Shown here one piece after another: positions 1 through 12,144 of a DNA stretch of 64,000 nt; within the stretch, counting starts at the first letter, position 1, and each line of letters starts with the position of its first letter. The translations under genes and the position numbers were made by a program. Source of the stretch: Leptodactylus fallax (Eukaryota > Chordata > Amphibia > Anura > Leptodactylidae). Under the pieces are notes generated by a model, which made no database searches, was not told where the DNA came from, and worked only from the letters and a program-made list of their open reading frames with translations. Location: positions 6,058,001-6,122,000 of the forward strand of contig CAMRHE010000076.1 in assembly GCA_947044405.1 (NCBI GenBank), written 5' to 3'.

Positions 1-1884
1 TTTTTAAGTCAAGTTAGAAGTGGCGCAAAAATTTTAGAGACTTTGTAAAAAGTTTCATATAGTGATTTAGACGTACCATTATGCACCATCTAACCCATGC
101 ACACATAGCAAGTCATTCTTGTAAAGGTACACTGGGATAAAATACAATATAAATAAGGAAATAAAAAAAAGTTGCAAAATATGAAAAATGTACCAACGTA
201 TAATAAAACATCAGCCCCAATGTTTTAATTTTTTTTTTTATTGTTAAAACACCATTTCAATTGGTGAATTTCAAGTGTTTTTATAGCATTTAAAAAAATT
301 TTAAGTGGATTTTTTCATATTGTAACAGGTAAAACATGCGCATTTTCCATCCAACTCAGGCAGTCACAGTGGAGTTGGCTATCTATGTTTCAGCGTAGAA
401 AAAACATGCATTCCTTTCTTCCGTTCTTCACATCCTATAGACAAGCCTATGGATAAATCCCAGAAAAAGCCATCCCCAAAACATTCTGAATTTTTGAAAA
501 AAAAAACAAAACACAAAAACAGCACAAAATTTCAAAAACAAAAATGTTGTTTATGCCGTTCAACTTTTTAATAATTTACTATAGACTTTAAAGTAACATC
601 TGGCAGCAGTAAAAAATAAATCTGTTAAAAAAAGCCAATAATAACACTGCGAAAACGCTGTGTGAATCTAGCCTTAAGATCTATACACCTTCATGTACTA
701 TTCACTAATCCAAATATATTTATTGTACCAGTCTAGCAGGTAAAGAAGTAGATAAAGTAATCACAATGAAACATAGTCTGTCTCGGTGTAACAAAAACAT
801 TTTAAAAAATGACTATAATTTAAAAAAATAAATTAAAAAAATATTTTATAATCTTAAAAATTCTTGATTAAAAAAAATGTCAACTTAGTCTAACACTTCA
901 CTATACATTGTATTCAAAAAATTCCATGCATCTACACATGAATTGCCCCGATGTATAGACGAGGTGGTCAGTCTGGACAATGGGCATGATTAAATGCAGG
1001 ACAATGCCTGTCTATTTTCTTTGACAGTCACTGTAATTAATGAATCGGGGTCTTTATTGTAGAATTAACTCATAAAGACATGCAGCTGACAGATATTTTA
1101 TTAATGGTTTGGTCAGTTTGGTATTTGGACAAGAAAAGATTTTTTTCAATGGCAAGTTCGAGGCTTCCAGATCCTTCCCATGAAATGTTTCAGATGGTTG
1201 TTTAATGGTTGAAAAATGAAGGCGTTATGCTCTCAGCCATGGAAACTTTAGCTTCACATAATAAACTGTAAAATGATGTGACAGGGCTCTTTTATTCCGT
1301 GTCATGTGTATCCTGCTGGAGTGATCAATAACAGCATCTGTGAGCCTCGGCATCAGGGCCCCTTATCTGACAACAGGCTTCTGTCAATAATGCATCTTAT
1401 GGTCAGTTAACCAGAGAGATTTGTATAGAGGATGGTACTAAATATTCTCTTGTTCCTGGCCTTTTGTAATGGTAATACTGTATGGCCATTGAATGTTGCG
1501 TTCTTTTATGTGTTGTGTCACCAGTTACACAAAAAATGTTCATTATTTTATATACATATTCCAGTTAATTGCACAAACAAAATGATTGCAAAGCGGAAAG
1601 TAATGGTAATTTACATTCTCCAAGTATATACTCTAAACAATTTGTACTTTCATCTTTATCATTATTATTATTATTATTGTTATTTTGGTCAATATATAAG
1701 TGAGCAGTGTCATATTGTACTTTGTATCTCTTTCTTCTTGCTTCTCCTTTGTTGACCACTCATTGACATGTAGAGCTTCCTCTTTATTTTACAGAAGAGG
1801 TTCTTCAGCAGCTGCATTGTGTGTTATACAGTAATGTGACCACCTTCTGACCAAACACACACCACATATTCTGGAGAATATCAA
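1..1884. other. AT-rich non-repetitive sequence, no gene seen
   Basis: No coding region is supported; the two small open frames at 1432-1759 overlap a TTA run and look like chance. The stretch has many A and T homopolymers. At about 655-678 the minus strand reads AAGGCTAGATTCACACAGCG, the same terminal motif as the elements at 35466 and 61641, so a dispersed repeat probably ends here. Positions 1000-1430 look non-repetitive and could be conserved non-coding DNA, which cannot be judged from one sequence. Confidence 0.5.
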
Positions 1885-3286
1885 CACACCTCGGCTGCTG
1901 CAGCACATCATAATACACACCTCGGCTGCTGCAGCACATCATAATACACACCTCGGCTGCTGCAGCACATCATAATACACACCTCAGCTGCTGCAGAACT
2001 CTATAATAATACACACCTCAGCTGCTGCACAACATCATAATACACACCTCAGCTGCTGCAGAACATCATAATACACACCTCAGCTGCTGCAGAACCTCAT
2101 AATACACACCTCAGCTGCTGCACAACATCATAATACACACCTCAGCTGCTGCAGAACCTCATAATACACACCTCAGCTGCTGCACAACATCATAATACAC
2201 ACCTCAGCTGCTGCAGAACATCATAATACACACCTCGGCTGCTGCAGCACATCATAATACACACCTCAGCTGCTGCAGAACTCTATAATAATACACACCT
2301 CAGCTGCTGCACAACATCATAATACACACCTCAGCTGCTGCAGAACATCATAATACACACCTCAGCTACTGCAGAACATCATAATACACACCTCAGCTGC
2401 TGCAGAACATCATAATACACAGCTCAGCTGCTGCAGAACATCATAATACACACCTCAGCTGCTGCAGAACATCATAATACACACCTCAGCTGCTGCAGAA
2501 CATCATAATACACACCTCAGCTGCTGCACAACATCATAATACACACCTCAGCTGCTGCAGAACATCATAATACACACCTCAGCTGCTGCACAACATCATA
2601 ATACACACCTCAGCTGCTGCAGAACATCATAATACACACCTCAGCTGCTGCAGAACATCATAATACACACCTCAGCTGCTGCACAACATCATAATACACA
2701 CCTCAGCTGCTGCACAACATCATAATACACACCTTAGCTGCTGCAGAACATCATAATACACACCTCAGCTGCTGCAGAACATCATAATACACACCTCAGC
2801 TGCTGCAGTACATCATAATACACACCTCAGCTGCTGCAGAACATCATAATACACACCTCAGCTGCTGCAGAACTCTATAATAATACACACATTAGCTTCT
2901 GCAGAACATCATAATACACACCTCAGCTGCTGCAGAACATCATAATACACACCTCAGCTGCTGCAGAACATCATAATACACATCTCAGCTGCTGCACAAC
3001 ATCATAATACACATCTCAGCTGCTGCACAACATCATAATACACACCTCAGCTGCTGCAGAACATCATAATACACATCTCAGCTGCTGCACAACATCATAA
3101 TACACATCTCAGCTGCTGCACAACATCATAATACACACCTCAGCTGCTGCAGAACATCATAATACACACCTCAGCTGCTGCAGAACATCATAATACACAC
3201 CTCAGCTGCTGCAGAACCTCATAATACACACCTCAGCTACTGCAGAACATCATAATACACACCTCAGCTGCTGCAGCACATCATTA
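1885..3286. repeat. 31-bp minisatellite, about 45 copies
   Basis: The unit is AATACACACCTCAGCTGCTG followed by CAGAACATCAT, 31 bp, repeated head to tail with few changes. Variant positions include CAGAAC or CACAAC or CAGCAC, and CATC or CCTC. A 34-bp variant (AACTCTATAATAAT in place of AACATCATAAT) occurs near 1997, 2279 and 2871. Its spacings are 282 bp (9 units plus 3) and 592 bp (19 units plus 3), so phase is kept. Most units carry CAGCTG and CTGCAG. Units are contiguous, with no unique spacers, so this is not CRISPR-like. Confidence 0.97.
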
Positions 3287-4216
3287 TATGAATCTAAGAT
3301 TCTGAAAAACATAATTCAGGCTGCAGCTGCTGAAGAGGATCAGACTACACACCAATAGATAAATTATACTCACTGCTATTATTTGTAAGTACACAGAAAC
3401 TCTCCCCACGTAGGAGGCAGGCGACTCCCCAAACATCGAGAAGGTATATGTGCTAAAAAATGAATTTCAGAATATACGGTATGCTCCCTATAGTTATGTG
3501 CCCGAGCATCCTAGAATATGGAGTATTATATATAATTATATATCATTCTGGGGCTCCATAAATCACTCCCCTTAGGGGAGATATACGGAACTTATAGTAG
3601 ATATTGATGAATTAAAAACTTTCATTTGTAAACATTTGCAACCAATTTCTAAAATAAAAACATAAACATTTTTATTTTTTTGTTTTAAATAAAATAAGAA
3701 TCTGTTTTGTGTATGCAGCTCCTATGCTTGTATTATAGATAATATACAAACTTTGTATGTCATTCCTCCATTTATATTAGTCTTTAATGACATATACAGA
3801 GTCCAGGGTTGTCATATGTTTTCAGTATGTGTCAGTAAGCAGAGTTAAGATTTCTCATCTATGTAGTCTATGACATCAGGGATGTAGTTCTAGGGGGTGC
3901 ACAGGTAGCAGTCGTACCCAAGCCCTGGTGCTTGATGGAGTACCAAAGGCCTCTTGGCCACATAGGAAGATAGCAGTATTGTAAATGGCACATGGTTAGT
4001 AGTTTACCCTGCTACAGACCTTGCATTGGGCCCAGTAGGGTCCCTGTTGAGGATTTTACATTTACAGCAAGTTGTCTGGCACATATAGGGTGTCGATACC
4101 TCTTAGATGCTTCTTTTCCTCCTGACCCTCCATCCCTATATCACATGTACGCTATGTTTGGCCAAGTGTTCACTTGCTCTCACTAGGGAAAGGGTAAGTA
4201 CCTGCTGCAAGATACT
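3287..4216. other. Intergenic sequence with a weak hAT-like fragment
   Basis: No gene is visible. Around 3885-3960 the sequence (GGGGGTGCACAGGTAGCAGT and onward) resembles the terminal part of the CAGGGG-type hAT-like elements at 26148 and 57877, but I cannot find matching ends. The remainder is AT-rich and unremarkable. Confidence 0.35.
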
Positions 4217-4595
4217 AAAGGGAATTTATTAAGACTGGTGATCCTTCTACCACTCTTAATTCATTCCTTGTGGGTGCACAACTCCCAGGGCACTGTTTCC
4301 TGGCCTCTTAGTAAGTCTAGAGCCTGTAGATGCATCTGGTTGCAGATCTACGCCAGTCAGGGACTGGTGCAGATTTGTGGTGTGGCTCACCCAGTTTTCT
4401 GATGTCAGTTATAATAAATCTGGTGGACTGGGACATCACCGCCCTGGCTCACCCAGATTCATGTCCTGCTCCATCCACTGTCTAAAAAAGGGTGTAGAGT
4501 CAGAGATGTGCCACAGTGCAACAAAAACGTGTTAAGTTGAGACTCGTTTTTGGCCACTTTTCAGGTACAAACGTCTTTGTAAATGTGGGCCACTG
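4217..4595. repeat. Dispersed repeat with ATTTATTAAGACTGG motif, copy 1
   Basis: It begins GGAATTTATTAAGACTGGTG and runs through lines resembling the copies near 6410-6610 and 23793-24115. All three share the AAGACTGG core and a nearby reverse complement (CTTAATAAAT or CTTAATTCAT). Boundaries are approximate. The family is not identified; a MITE or SINE-like repeat is possible. Confidence 0.5.
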
Positions 4596-4718
4596 TAGTT
4601 TTCTGGGTGACTTATTCCCCTTGAGAACAAAGAATCAGGCATGTTGAACTCCAACACCCAATCCTTCTGGACACCACATACACATCAGTTGGTTGCCTAG
4701 TCTGGCCGAAGTTATCAG

Positions 4719-5471
4719 TAGAGATGAGCGAATGGAAGCTGACGAAGTGGAATTCAATCCGAATTTCAGGAAATATTCGATTCACATCAAATCCGGATTT
4801 CCTCACGCTTCGTGGTGAAGAATCGCATTTTTTCATAAAATGGTTGCTGCACGTTAGGACATGGGGCAAGGAACTCTGAGAACACAGGATTATCCACAAT
4901 GCCAAGCCTGCAGCCAATCAGCAGCCAGCCCTGTGATGTCACAGCCGTTTAACCCTTTCATGACCGCCCACGGCATCGGAAGCGGGTGTTAGCTGTACCT
5001 GACAGCTAACACCCTGCTCCATAACCACTGGGTCGGAGCACAGCTCCGATCGCGGGTTTTAATCCCTTGGAGGCCACGGTTATGTTTCCGCCATGCTGCA
5101 GGTCCCCCTCGATATGCATCTTCTGCAGCACGGGGTCTGGCCAGTGACCCCGGGCTGCTAGTAGCCCCCAGTACCTGGTTGATCCTGCCCAGAAGTGAGG
5201 CTGACTTCCTCTATAGACTGCAATATACGTGTATTGCAGTCTATAGTGCTGAACCAGCGACCAGTGCATCGCTGGTTCAGGTCCCCTAGAGGGATATCAC
5301 TAAAAACCACTGCAAGGCACAGTGTTCTACACCGCTATACAGGCTCTCTGCAGCCAGGCGATAATTGTTCTTAACGCGATTTGCCGCAAATTAATTCAAA
5401 TCAAATTGAATCGTATTGGAAAATTCGATGAAGCTGCCGAATCGAATTTTTGAAAAATTCGCTCATCTCTA
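4719..5471. mobile_element. hAT-type MITE with perfect 8-bp target-site duplication
   Basis: The element starts TAGAGATGAGCGAA and ends TTCGCTCATCTCTA, a 14-bp terminal inverted repeat. It is flanked on both sides by GTTATCAG (4711-4718 and 5472-5479). An 8-bp duplication and a TAGNG-type terminus are hallmarks of the hAT superfamily. At 753 bp with no transposase frame it must be non-autonomous. The interior holds several hairpins: 4985-5015, 5211-5246 and 5249-5280. The middle (about 4945-5340) reads like a separate dispersed repeat carried inside. The small open frames here cross these palindromes and are not genes. Confidence 0.85.
5211..5280. repeat. Two adjacent hairpins inside the hAT MITE
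   Basis: 5211-5246 is a 36-bp palindrome centred on ATACGTGT with a single mismatched pair. Directly after it, CTGAACCAGCGA (5249-5260) pairs with TCGCTGGTTCAG (5269-5280) around an 8-base loop. A third hairpin, TGTTAGCTGT with ACAGCTAACA, lies at 4985-5015. Together they suggest the carried segment is itself a palindrome-rich repeat. Confidence 0.9.
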
Positions 5472-5637
5472 GTTATCAGGTTCTACCATCTTATGTGTAT
5501 GGGCACCTTAAAAGGAGCAAACAGACATGAATGTTCAATAAAGTGGGCGAAATAGACAGAGACCTTTCAACTACATATTTTTTGCCAATTTCATTTTGGC
5601 ATATTTGGTATCATACTACTGAGTGCTTTTTGTCCTC

Positions 5638-5652
5638 GGGGGGGGGGGGGGG
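5638..5652. repeat. Poly-G run (15 G)
   Basis: An uninterrupted run of 15 G lies just upstream of the next hairpin-family element. Comparable G/C runs occur at 24103-24114 (12 C), 44244-44257 (14 G, after 18 T) and 49787-49799 (13 C). Confidence 0.95.
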
Positions 5653-5670
5653 AGATTCCATATTTGCTAC

Positions 5671-6260
5671 TAGAGATGAGCGAACGATTCATTCCAACTT
5701 GGGTTTGACTCAAATATTCCAAATTGTTTGGGTTTTTAGCAAACCTGAAGAGTTGGGGATTCATCTTGGATGAACTAAAATGGCCATTGCAACATGCATT
5801 GCAGTAAATTATTGTCTCTTCAGACCCCAGGGTATAATACGTGGAGGGAAAAAAAAAATAAAAATAAAAAACCTTTCCTCTTCTCTTTTGTGCCTCCTCA
5901 TGTCACCTGGGGACGTCATGTGTCTGGAGTCAATGTGAGGCTTCAGTTGTGACCCCAGTCACGTGACGTCAGTAGGAGAGTGCCAGCCGATGCAAGGAGG
6001 CACAAAAGAGGTGAGGGAAGGTGAATATAAATGTTTTTTTCACCTCTCCTGGGCCTCCACGTATTATGCTCTGGGGTCTGAAAAAGGCTTACCTCTTGGA
6101 GCAATGGCAATGCCCTCCTTGCTTCAGAAAGCTCATTTGTATATTGTCAATAAAGATAAATCTCAGCAAGGAAGACACCAATTCGCAAAGGCGCCATTTC
6201 ATTCATATTTATTTTTGGGGCTGGGTATGTGGGCTTGGATCTGATGACAGACTCCTGTTA
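5671..6260. mobile_element. Hairpin-family MITE-like element, copy A
   Basis: The left end TAGAGATGAGCGAACGATTC matches the terminus of the hAT MITE at 4719. Inside, TTCAGACCCCAGGGTATAAT (near 5820) is inverted relative to TATGCTCTGGGGTCTGAAA (near 6065), giving two arms around about 210 bp. No clear right terminus is found, so the end coordinate is approximate. There is no coding capacity. Confidence 0.6.
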
Positions 6261-6409
6261 ACCCTTTGCAGCGGCTAATGTAAGCATGTTTACTCTTTGT
6301 GCAGTAAGACAAGCTTTAGATATATTGGGGAAATGCATCGATCACTCTCTGCCAGATTTTTGTAGAGAGATGACACTTTGGCACACATTTGGCACATGGC
6401 CTTTTCTTC

Positions 6410-6620
6410 CCTACCACAATCACTATATTATGCTAATGTGAGCAGAGCAGGGCAGGGAGTGGGCATAAATCTCCATTCTGGCGCATGGGTGGGCACCTGA
6501 TTTATGAAGAGCCTGCCCTGCTCCTGTCAGAGGCTTTATTAAGACTGGCATACGGAATGTCAACCTTAATAAATCTGTCCCAAGGTTGTCGAGTACATTA
6601 CCCGGGGACGTCACTGTAGT
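6410..6620. repeat. Dispersed repeat with TTTATTAAGACTGGCAT motif, copy 2
   Basis: TTTATTAAGACTGGCATACG is followed by GTCAACCTTAATAAATCTG, an imperfect hairpin like the perfect one at 23802-23840. Upstream text about small molecules of the same family (GATTTATGAAG) is also shared with the 23.8-kb copy. Boundaries are estimated. Confidence 0.5.
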
Positions 6621-7335
6621 TGTCATTTTTGCAAACTTTTTGATTCTATTTTTCAAACCACAACTAAACAATTTTGCTGTTGTAAGGTAAATTCATCTCA
6701 GCTTTTCACACGTCTTCCTTTTCTAAATAAATCATGCGTTGAGTTCCATTTTGGAATGCAGCTGGAAGTTTTCCTTCATCACATTGATCTTAAGGCCGTT
6801 TTCCTTGGGAATTTTTTTATGCAAGTTCCCTTATTGGGAATATGCTAATGACATCCACCGTGATTACTGGTTTTCTTTTCAATCTTTATTCCTCTGTGGG
6901 CAAAGCAATCGGAAGAGGAGAAGGAGAGATTTACTGCTTGCTTGTATGCCTTCCTCAACCATCTGCTCAGTCCTGTTTCATTTGAATACGAGCTGCGGAT
7001 TTAGACGGCATTGTCAAACATTCTCAAATGTGAGAGGAGATAATGTCCATCTTTCAGTGTCACTGTAACGTGCCAGCAAATTGTTAGTGTAAACTATAAT
7101 CTGCAAGATTAACTTGTTTAAAGGGGAACTCCACCTTCCTTTTATTGTACCTGCCAACTAGATTTGGTTTCTCCTTTCTCCGCATTGCAGTCTATTGAAA
7201 TGGTATACAAAGAATCTATTGTCTTCACCGAAAAGGATATGTAATGAAAAGGCTTTATATAGGAAAGCAACTTTTTTTTTAACTAGTAGAATTTTTGTCG
7301 TTGACATTGTACTAGAGATAGGCCAACCTCATGAG
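6621..7335. other. Non-repetitive intergenic sequence
   Basis: No gene is recognised. The 109-residue open frame at 6739-7068 has no motif I know and no splice or start context that favours it. A short TTTAAAGGGGAACTCC end near 7117 resembles the TTAAAGGG-type MITE termini elsewhere in the window. Confidence 0.4.
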
Positions 7336-8505
7336 TAGGGATGAGCAAACCGATTTGGATCAAACCAGATTCAACCCAAATTTCCCAAAAGTTTGTATCT
7401 TGACTCAAACACAAAACTGTTGTGGTTTGAAATCTACAAATATTATTCTACTCTGGGGTCTCCTCAGACTCCATAGTAGAATAAGTGGAGGCCCATGGGA
7501 GGTGATTAAGAATAATAAGCTGTTATACTCACCTTGGCTCTGCTCTCCTCTGGCATCCGGACATCTGGTGGTCCCCCGGTGTCCTCTTCAGACCTCTGGC
7601 TCATGTTATATGTCCCAGGGTCACCACTGAGACCTGTGATTGGGCCTCAGTGGTCATGTAGGGTACATCAAAGTCATTATGCTGGGAGAAAGCATCATGA
7701 CATTGGCGGGCCCTAATCACAGGCCTCAGCAGTGACCCCAGGGTGTGTGACATCAGCCAAAGCCTGGAATAGGCTTGAAGAGGACTCCAGGGGACCACAG
7801 GAAGCTGCCGAATGCCACAAGGATGTGCAGTAGAGGTGAGGCAAGGTGAGTATAACTGTTTGTTATTTTTACTCACCTCCTCTGAGCCTCCACTTATACA
7901 TCATGACACTTTAAAGCAAAACTATAATAATAGTACTTCCAGTTCATGCTGAACTTCCCAAATATTGTTCATCTGTACGCACAAGTTTTGTTTAGACAAA
8001 TATGTGTGGGTCGGTCCATCACAGGCCTCAGTGGTCCCCTAGGGTGCATGAAGATAGCTAGGAGGGCAGAAGAGGTTGGAAAAGGATTCTAAGGGACCAC
8101 TGGATGCCACGATAGAGCCCAAAAGAGGTGAGTCAAGGTGAGGATAAGTGATTATTATGTTGGTGCACCTCTGCTGGGCCTCTCTTTAGTTCTCTTGTCC
8201 TCTTCTGTGATGTTACGGATCCCAAGGATTGGGCCTCACTGGTACCCTGGGGCTAAAGATATCATTCAGGAGGCCCTAAAGAAGGCAAAAGATGACAGGA
8301 GCCACACCGGACGCCGCAACAGAAGCCAGTAGAGGAGACTATGACTATTTATGTTTACATGCCTCTCTGGGGTCTAAAGAGACCCCAGACTGTAATAGTG
8401 GTTCACGATTGGCAAACCCCCAACATTTTGGGATTAGCCAGACCTGAAATGTTTAGAATATTCATAACTAACCTAGCGTGTTATGAACCAGTTAGCTTAG
8501 CCCTA
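7336..8505. mobile_element. Hairpin-family composite, copy B
   Basis: The left end reads TAGGGATGAGCAAACCG and the right end GGTTAGCTTAGCCCTA-like in reverse, a degenerate terminal inverted repeat. Three partial hairpin cores (TCTGGGGTCT and its complement) lie at about 7450, 7860-7930 and 8365. The body repeats a GAGGTGAGxCAAGGTGAGTAT module several times (near 7830 and 8130), so the copy seems to be several related pieces side by side. The 8-base flanks CTCATGAG and CTCACTGA match only partly. No coding. Confidence 0.5.
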
Positions 8506-9500
8506 CTCACTGACTCTACTTTTTGTTATAGTTTTCATTGTTTTACCTGAAAAAAAAAAAATAGCATGACATGTTATTTCCAGCTTTTCTAATGAATTCT
8601 AAGATAGAGGCTCCTTGGGCAATGTCAACCTACCGTAAATTAATGGAGTGACCATATGACAATATACAGAATGGCTATAACTCCTCAGTACTGAGTCATA
8701 GGGCTCCCATACACCTCCATGTAGATTCTATAGACATGACTTGCGCGTGCATAACAACCATTAGAAATCAATTTCATCATCAGATTTTCATTCAGCTGGT
8801 TGGAAGTAGTAGACATCCAGAATATTGTATGTAGTATTTGGCTGTTAGAAACAAGACATTGGTTTATAGTGTTTACCCTCATATTGCCAGTATTAATACA
8901 TCATGCTTGCTCAGAAAAGGCTGGGTAAATAAAGAAATAAATGAACTCCAGAGGAACACATCCATTTATTGCAATGAACAGATGTACGTGTGACACTTTT
9001 CAAGTAAACATTTTCATAAATCACATTATTTATCTGCAAATTAAAGATTTTATTGTGCCAGACATTCATTCACATACAGGATACGACTTGGCACATTATG
9101 AATGAAACTACTTTACTCATAAGCCTGATGTCGTTTCGCTCCTTAACTAATGGGGGGTTCTCTTTTTTAAAGCTAACTTTTTTTTTTCTCCTTCACTAAG
9201 ACTTGGCTCAGGGAGTTTGAAATCTGTAGGGGGCCATAGGAATCGGGCCTTGCGTGGTCCTCGACGGACTCCAGGAAATATATCGAGGCTGCCAAGAATC
9301 TTATGAGGTTTCATGTTTAATTATACGAGCTCTGTTACATAAAGGATAGAGTGTAAGTATATAATGGTTTAGTAATTATAAGAAGGTCGGCTTCTCATAC
9401 GCAGTGAATAGCAGCTTGACTATAATATCAAGGCAACTAAAAGAGAACTTGCCGCTAAGTGCAAGTTTGATGTGAAGGAGACAGAACCATCTCTTTATAT
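8506..9500. other. Intergenic sequence, nothing recognised
   Basis: No open frame, tandem array or terminal repeat stands out. 8880-9120 is AT-rich and apparently non-repetitive. A short A run lies near 8552. Confidence 0.5.
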
Positions 9501-9504
9501 TTTA

Positions 9505-9925
9505 AATTGATTCGGAATCAATCAAATTAGTTATGAATTTCCCAAAAGTTTTGGATTTTGGCTAAACTTTTTGGATTTTTCACACACAAACTACTTAAAA
9601 TGGCAGCTGGCTGGCCGCCATTTTTCAGATCAGGGGAAGACTGAAAAGAAGGATCACATGGCCTTAATGGATATCCAATGGGTTTTACCATAATGGATTG
9701 CAGGTAGTCCTCCCTCTAGCACAGCCAATCATGAGGTACTATAGGTAGATGAGTCTTCTAAAGAGCTCGAAAGTGGTTGGATACAGAGACATCACATACC
9801 CAACTTTTCAAGGCAGTCAGGTCACTTTCAAATAGGATCAAATCCATTCAGATCAAATAGCGTCTAAAACCAATGTGATCAAATTGGACCTGAAGCAAAA
9901 TTTTGGATATTCGTTCATTTCTATT
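9505..9925. mobile_element. Hairpin-family relic, copy C
   Basis: Its right end TTCGTTCATTTCTATTT is a decayed form of the TTCGCTCATCTCTA terminus. The left part (TTTCCCAAAAGTTTTGGATT) matches the left-arm text of copies B and D. The left edge is approximate. Confidence 0.45.
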
Positions 9926-9939
9926 TAGAAACATAAAAG

Positions 9940-10413
9940 TCCAGGATGCCCAAGAGAGGTGAGGCAAGGTGAGTATAGGTGATGTTATATTTATTCGCCT
10001 CTCCTGGACCTCCACTTATACTATGGCATCTGAAGAGATGAACGAACCAATTTAGATATAACTATATTCGACCCAAATTTTTGAAAGGTTTCAGGTTTGA
10101 CTGGAACCTGAAACTTTTGCAGTTTCCCACCCGCTAAACACTTTTATATTCTGGGGTCCTCACCTCTACCAGGGTGTATGTTGGACGCCACAAGGATGCC
10201 TAGGAAAGTTGAGGTAAGGTGAGTATAACAGTTTGTCATTTTTACTCACCTCCCCTGGGCTTCCACTTATTTTACTCTGGGGTCTGAGAAGAGTGCAGAG
10301 TATAATGACAGTACTTCTGGTTCGTGCCGAACAAGTTTGTTCTGAAACAACCCAGAGGGCCAAACCTCATAAATATACATTGAAATGAATCAAGTGAGGT
10401 TTGCCCATCTCTA
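9940..10413. mobile_element. Hairpin-family element, copy D
   Basis: The right terminus GGTTTGCCCATCTCTA ends at 10413. Internal GAGATGAACGAACC (10034) looks like a second left end, and TACTCTGGGGTCTGAGAAGA (near 10275) is the family hairpin arm. The GAGGTGAGGCAAGGTGAGTA module at about 9957 is shared with copy B. Probably two truncated copies in tandem. Confidence 0.5.
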
Positions 10414-12003
10414 CCTGCTGACTGGCTCCATTGTGCACTCATTACATTAACATTTAGAATGGTAACTTGTATATAGTAAACAGACAAAGATCTCAGTGTG
10501 AACCCAGTTTACATCTGGAGATCAGGTTGAAGCTGAGGCTGCTGTATATGTGACTGGGAGGCAGCTTGCTACAGAAATCTGCCTCCCGCAATCTTTTCAA
10601 TAGAAGCAAGCCTGCTTAGTGCTCCTCCTAAACTATTGGTCCATGGCAGTATTGCTCTTATCCAGTGACCCTTTATTATCAATTGTTGCGCCATTATGTG
10701 GAACATTAACCTAACGGAACGCTGAGCTCTAATAGTGGATAACGAAAAACACTGCACACGCAAAATTAGTCAAATAATAAAACAGAAATATTAAAATAAC
10801 ATTTACCCCATAGACAACTCAGTTGGATCTGTATATTTCATAAATCTGTCTTTTATAATAATTCTCATAAATACTATTTTTGGATTTTCAGGACATACAG
10901 CTGGGAACCTACTGCCAAGTCAGCACAAAAATGTTCATTTGAAACATGAGGAATCTTCTCAACGATGAACAGATGTTGGATCTTGCACCAAGATACTTTT
11001 TTCTTCACATGGCTACCATCTGAAAGACTCTTCAGTGCTCTCTCAGTCAGTTGCATAGACTTTGAATGGAGACATAATGCACATGTATGTCCAATGCTTC
11101 ACTGATATAGGGGACATGGGAACCCATTATTGTGATTTGTGGGGTCCCAGTGGTCCCCCTTGATTATACATTTACCCCATACCCCCTGTACAGATAATAC
11201 ACGATTTATATGAGCCAGTGATTGCCTGATTCTGAAAACCCTTTGGGTAATTTTAATTTATTTAAGGCTGATTTCATGCAGATTTCTGGTGCACCTGGTA
11301 AATTCACGGATTACACAGATCAGTGATTTGAATAGGAAGTGTGCAATACTTCACTTTGCCTGCAGTGGCATTATAGTTAAATTAAAGGTAACCTATCACA
11401 AGGTCTAGTGCACATAAGTGTAAGTTCCCATGGAGAAAAGGTGGATTCTCGGCCTCCCATAGCTTTCAATGGGAAGTAGGAACTGACGCAGGACACTGAA
11501 AACTAAATGTCCTGCTCCTTATTGTAGCGAGCCTCAAGCTGATTAGCCCCATTGTTTCAACTTTCAGCCACGGAATGCATGGGATCAGAAAGTGGAGAAG
11601 AAACTGAGGCGGAGAACTGCCTCAAATTCCTCTTTCATTTCCAACGTGTGAATGGACCCTAAACCAGCTGCATGCCCTTTGCTGTCAATTGAAGTCAAGC
11701 ATAGTAAATCTTGCTTCACTGCGCATGTGCTGGCTGCAGCTGCGCATGTGCCAGAAGCTACCAGAGAGGAGTCATCATGAGTTATCACTGGCAGGCTAGG
11801 ACTTTCAGTTTGTACCAAATACGATGACAGATGAGACTGGGGACACCAGGAATGGGGCCCTATACCCCCATAACATATGGACATACTAGATTAGGGGCCC
11901 CAAACCAAGTTTAAAAACTTGCTGGAATATCCCCCGACAAGTCTACATTGATTGCTGGGGTCCCATGAGTATGACACCCTGTGATCGCATTTACATATAT
12001 ACA

Positions 12004-12004
<1 letters not shown>
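10414..12004. other. Intergenic sequence, nothing recognised
   Basis: No gene or clear repeat. Small open frames of 60-100 residues on the minus strand (10569-10763, 10874-11056, 11585-11884) show no domain signature. 11380-11440 resembles the start of a dispersed TTAAAGG-type repeat but lacks a partner end. Confidence 0.4.

Positions 12005-12051
<47 letters not shown>
12005..12051. repeat. (TA)n microsatellite
   Basis: About 23 perfect TA dinucleotides. The overlapping IYIYIY open frames on both strands are artefacts of this run. Confidence 0.98.
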
Positions 12052-12056
<5 letters not shown>

Positions 12057-12144
12057 TTATATATATAAGATAAAAACTGCTTTTGCTATGATTTGGATGA
12101 TAAACCTCAGTTACCAGGAGGGGAAGCCAATCTTGCATACAGTA

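Noticed and set aside
1885..3286. Possible CRISPR array
   Set aside because: Units are contiguous and nearly identical with no unique spacers, no cas genes are present, and the context is vertebrate. It is a minisatellite.
7328..8513. 8-bp target duplication around hairpin-family copy B
   Set aside because: Flanks CTCATGAG and CTCACTGA share only about half their bases, so no duplication is claimed.
11965..12138. Open frames with IYIYIY on both strands
   Set aside because: Artefacts of the TA microsatellite.
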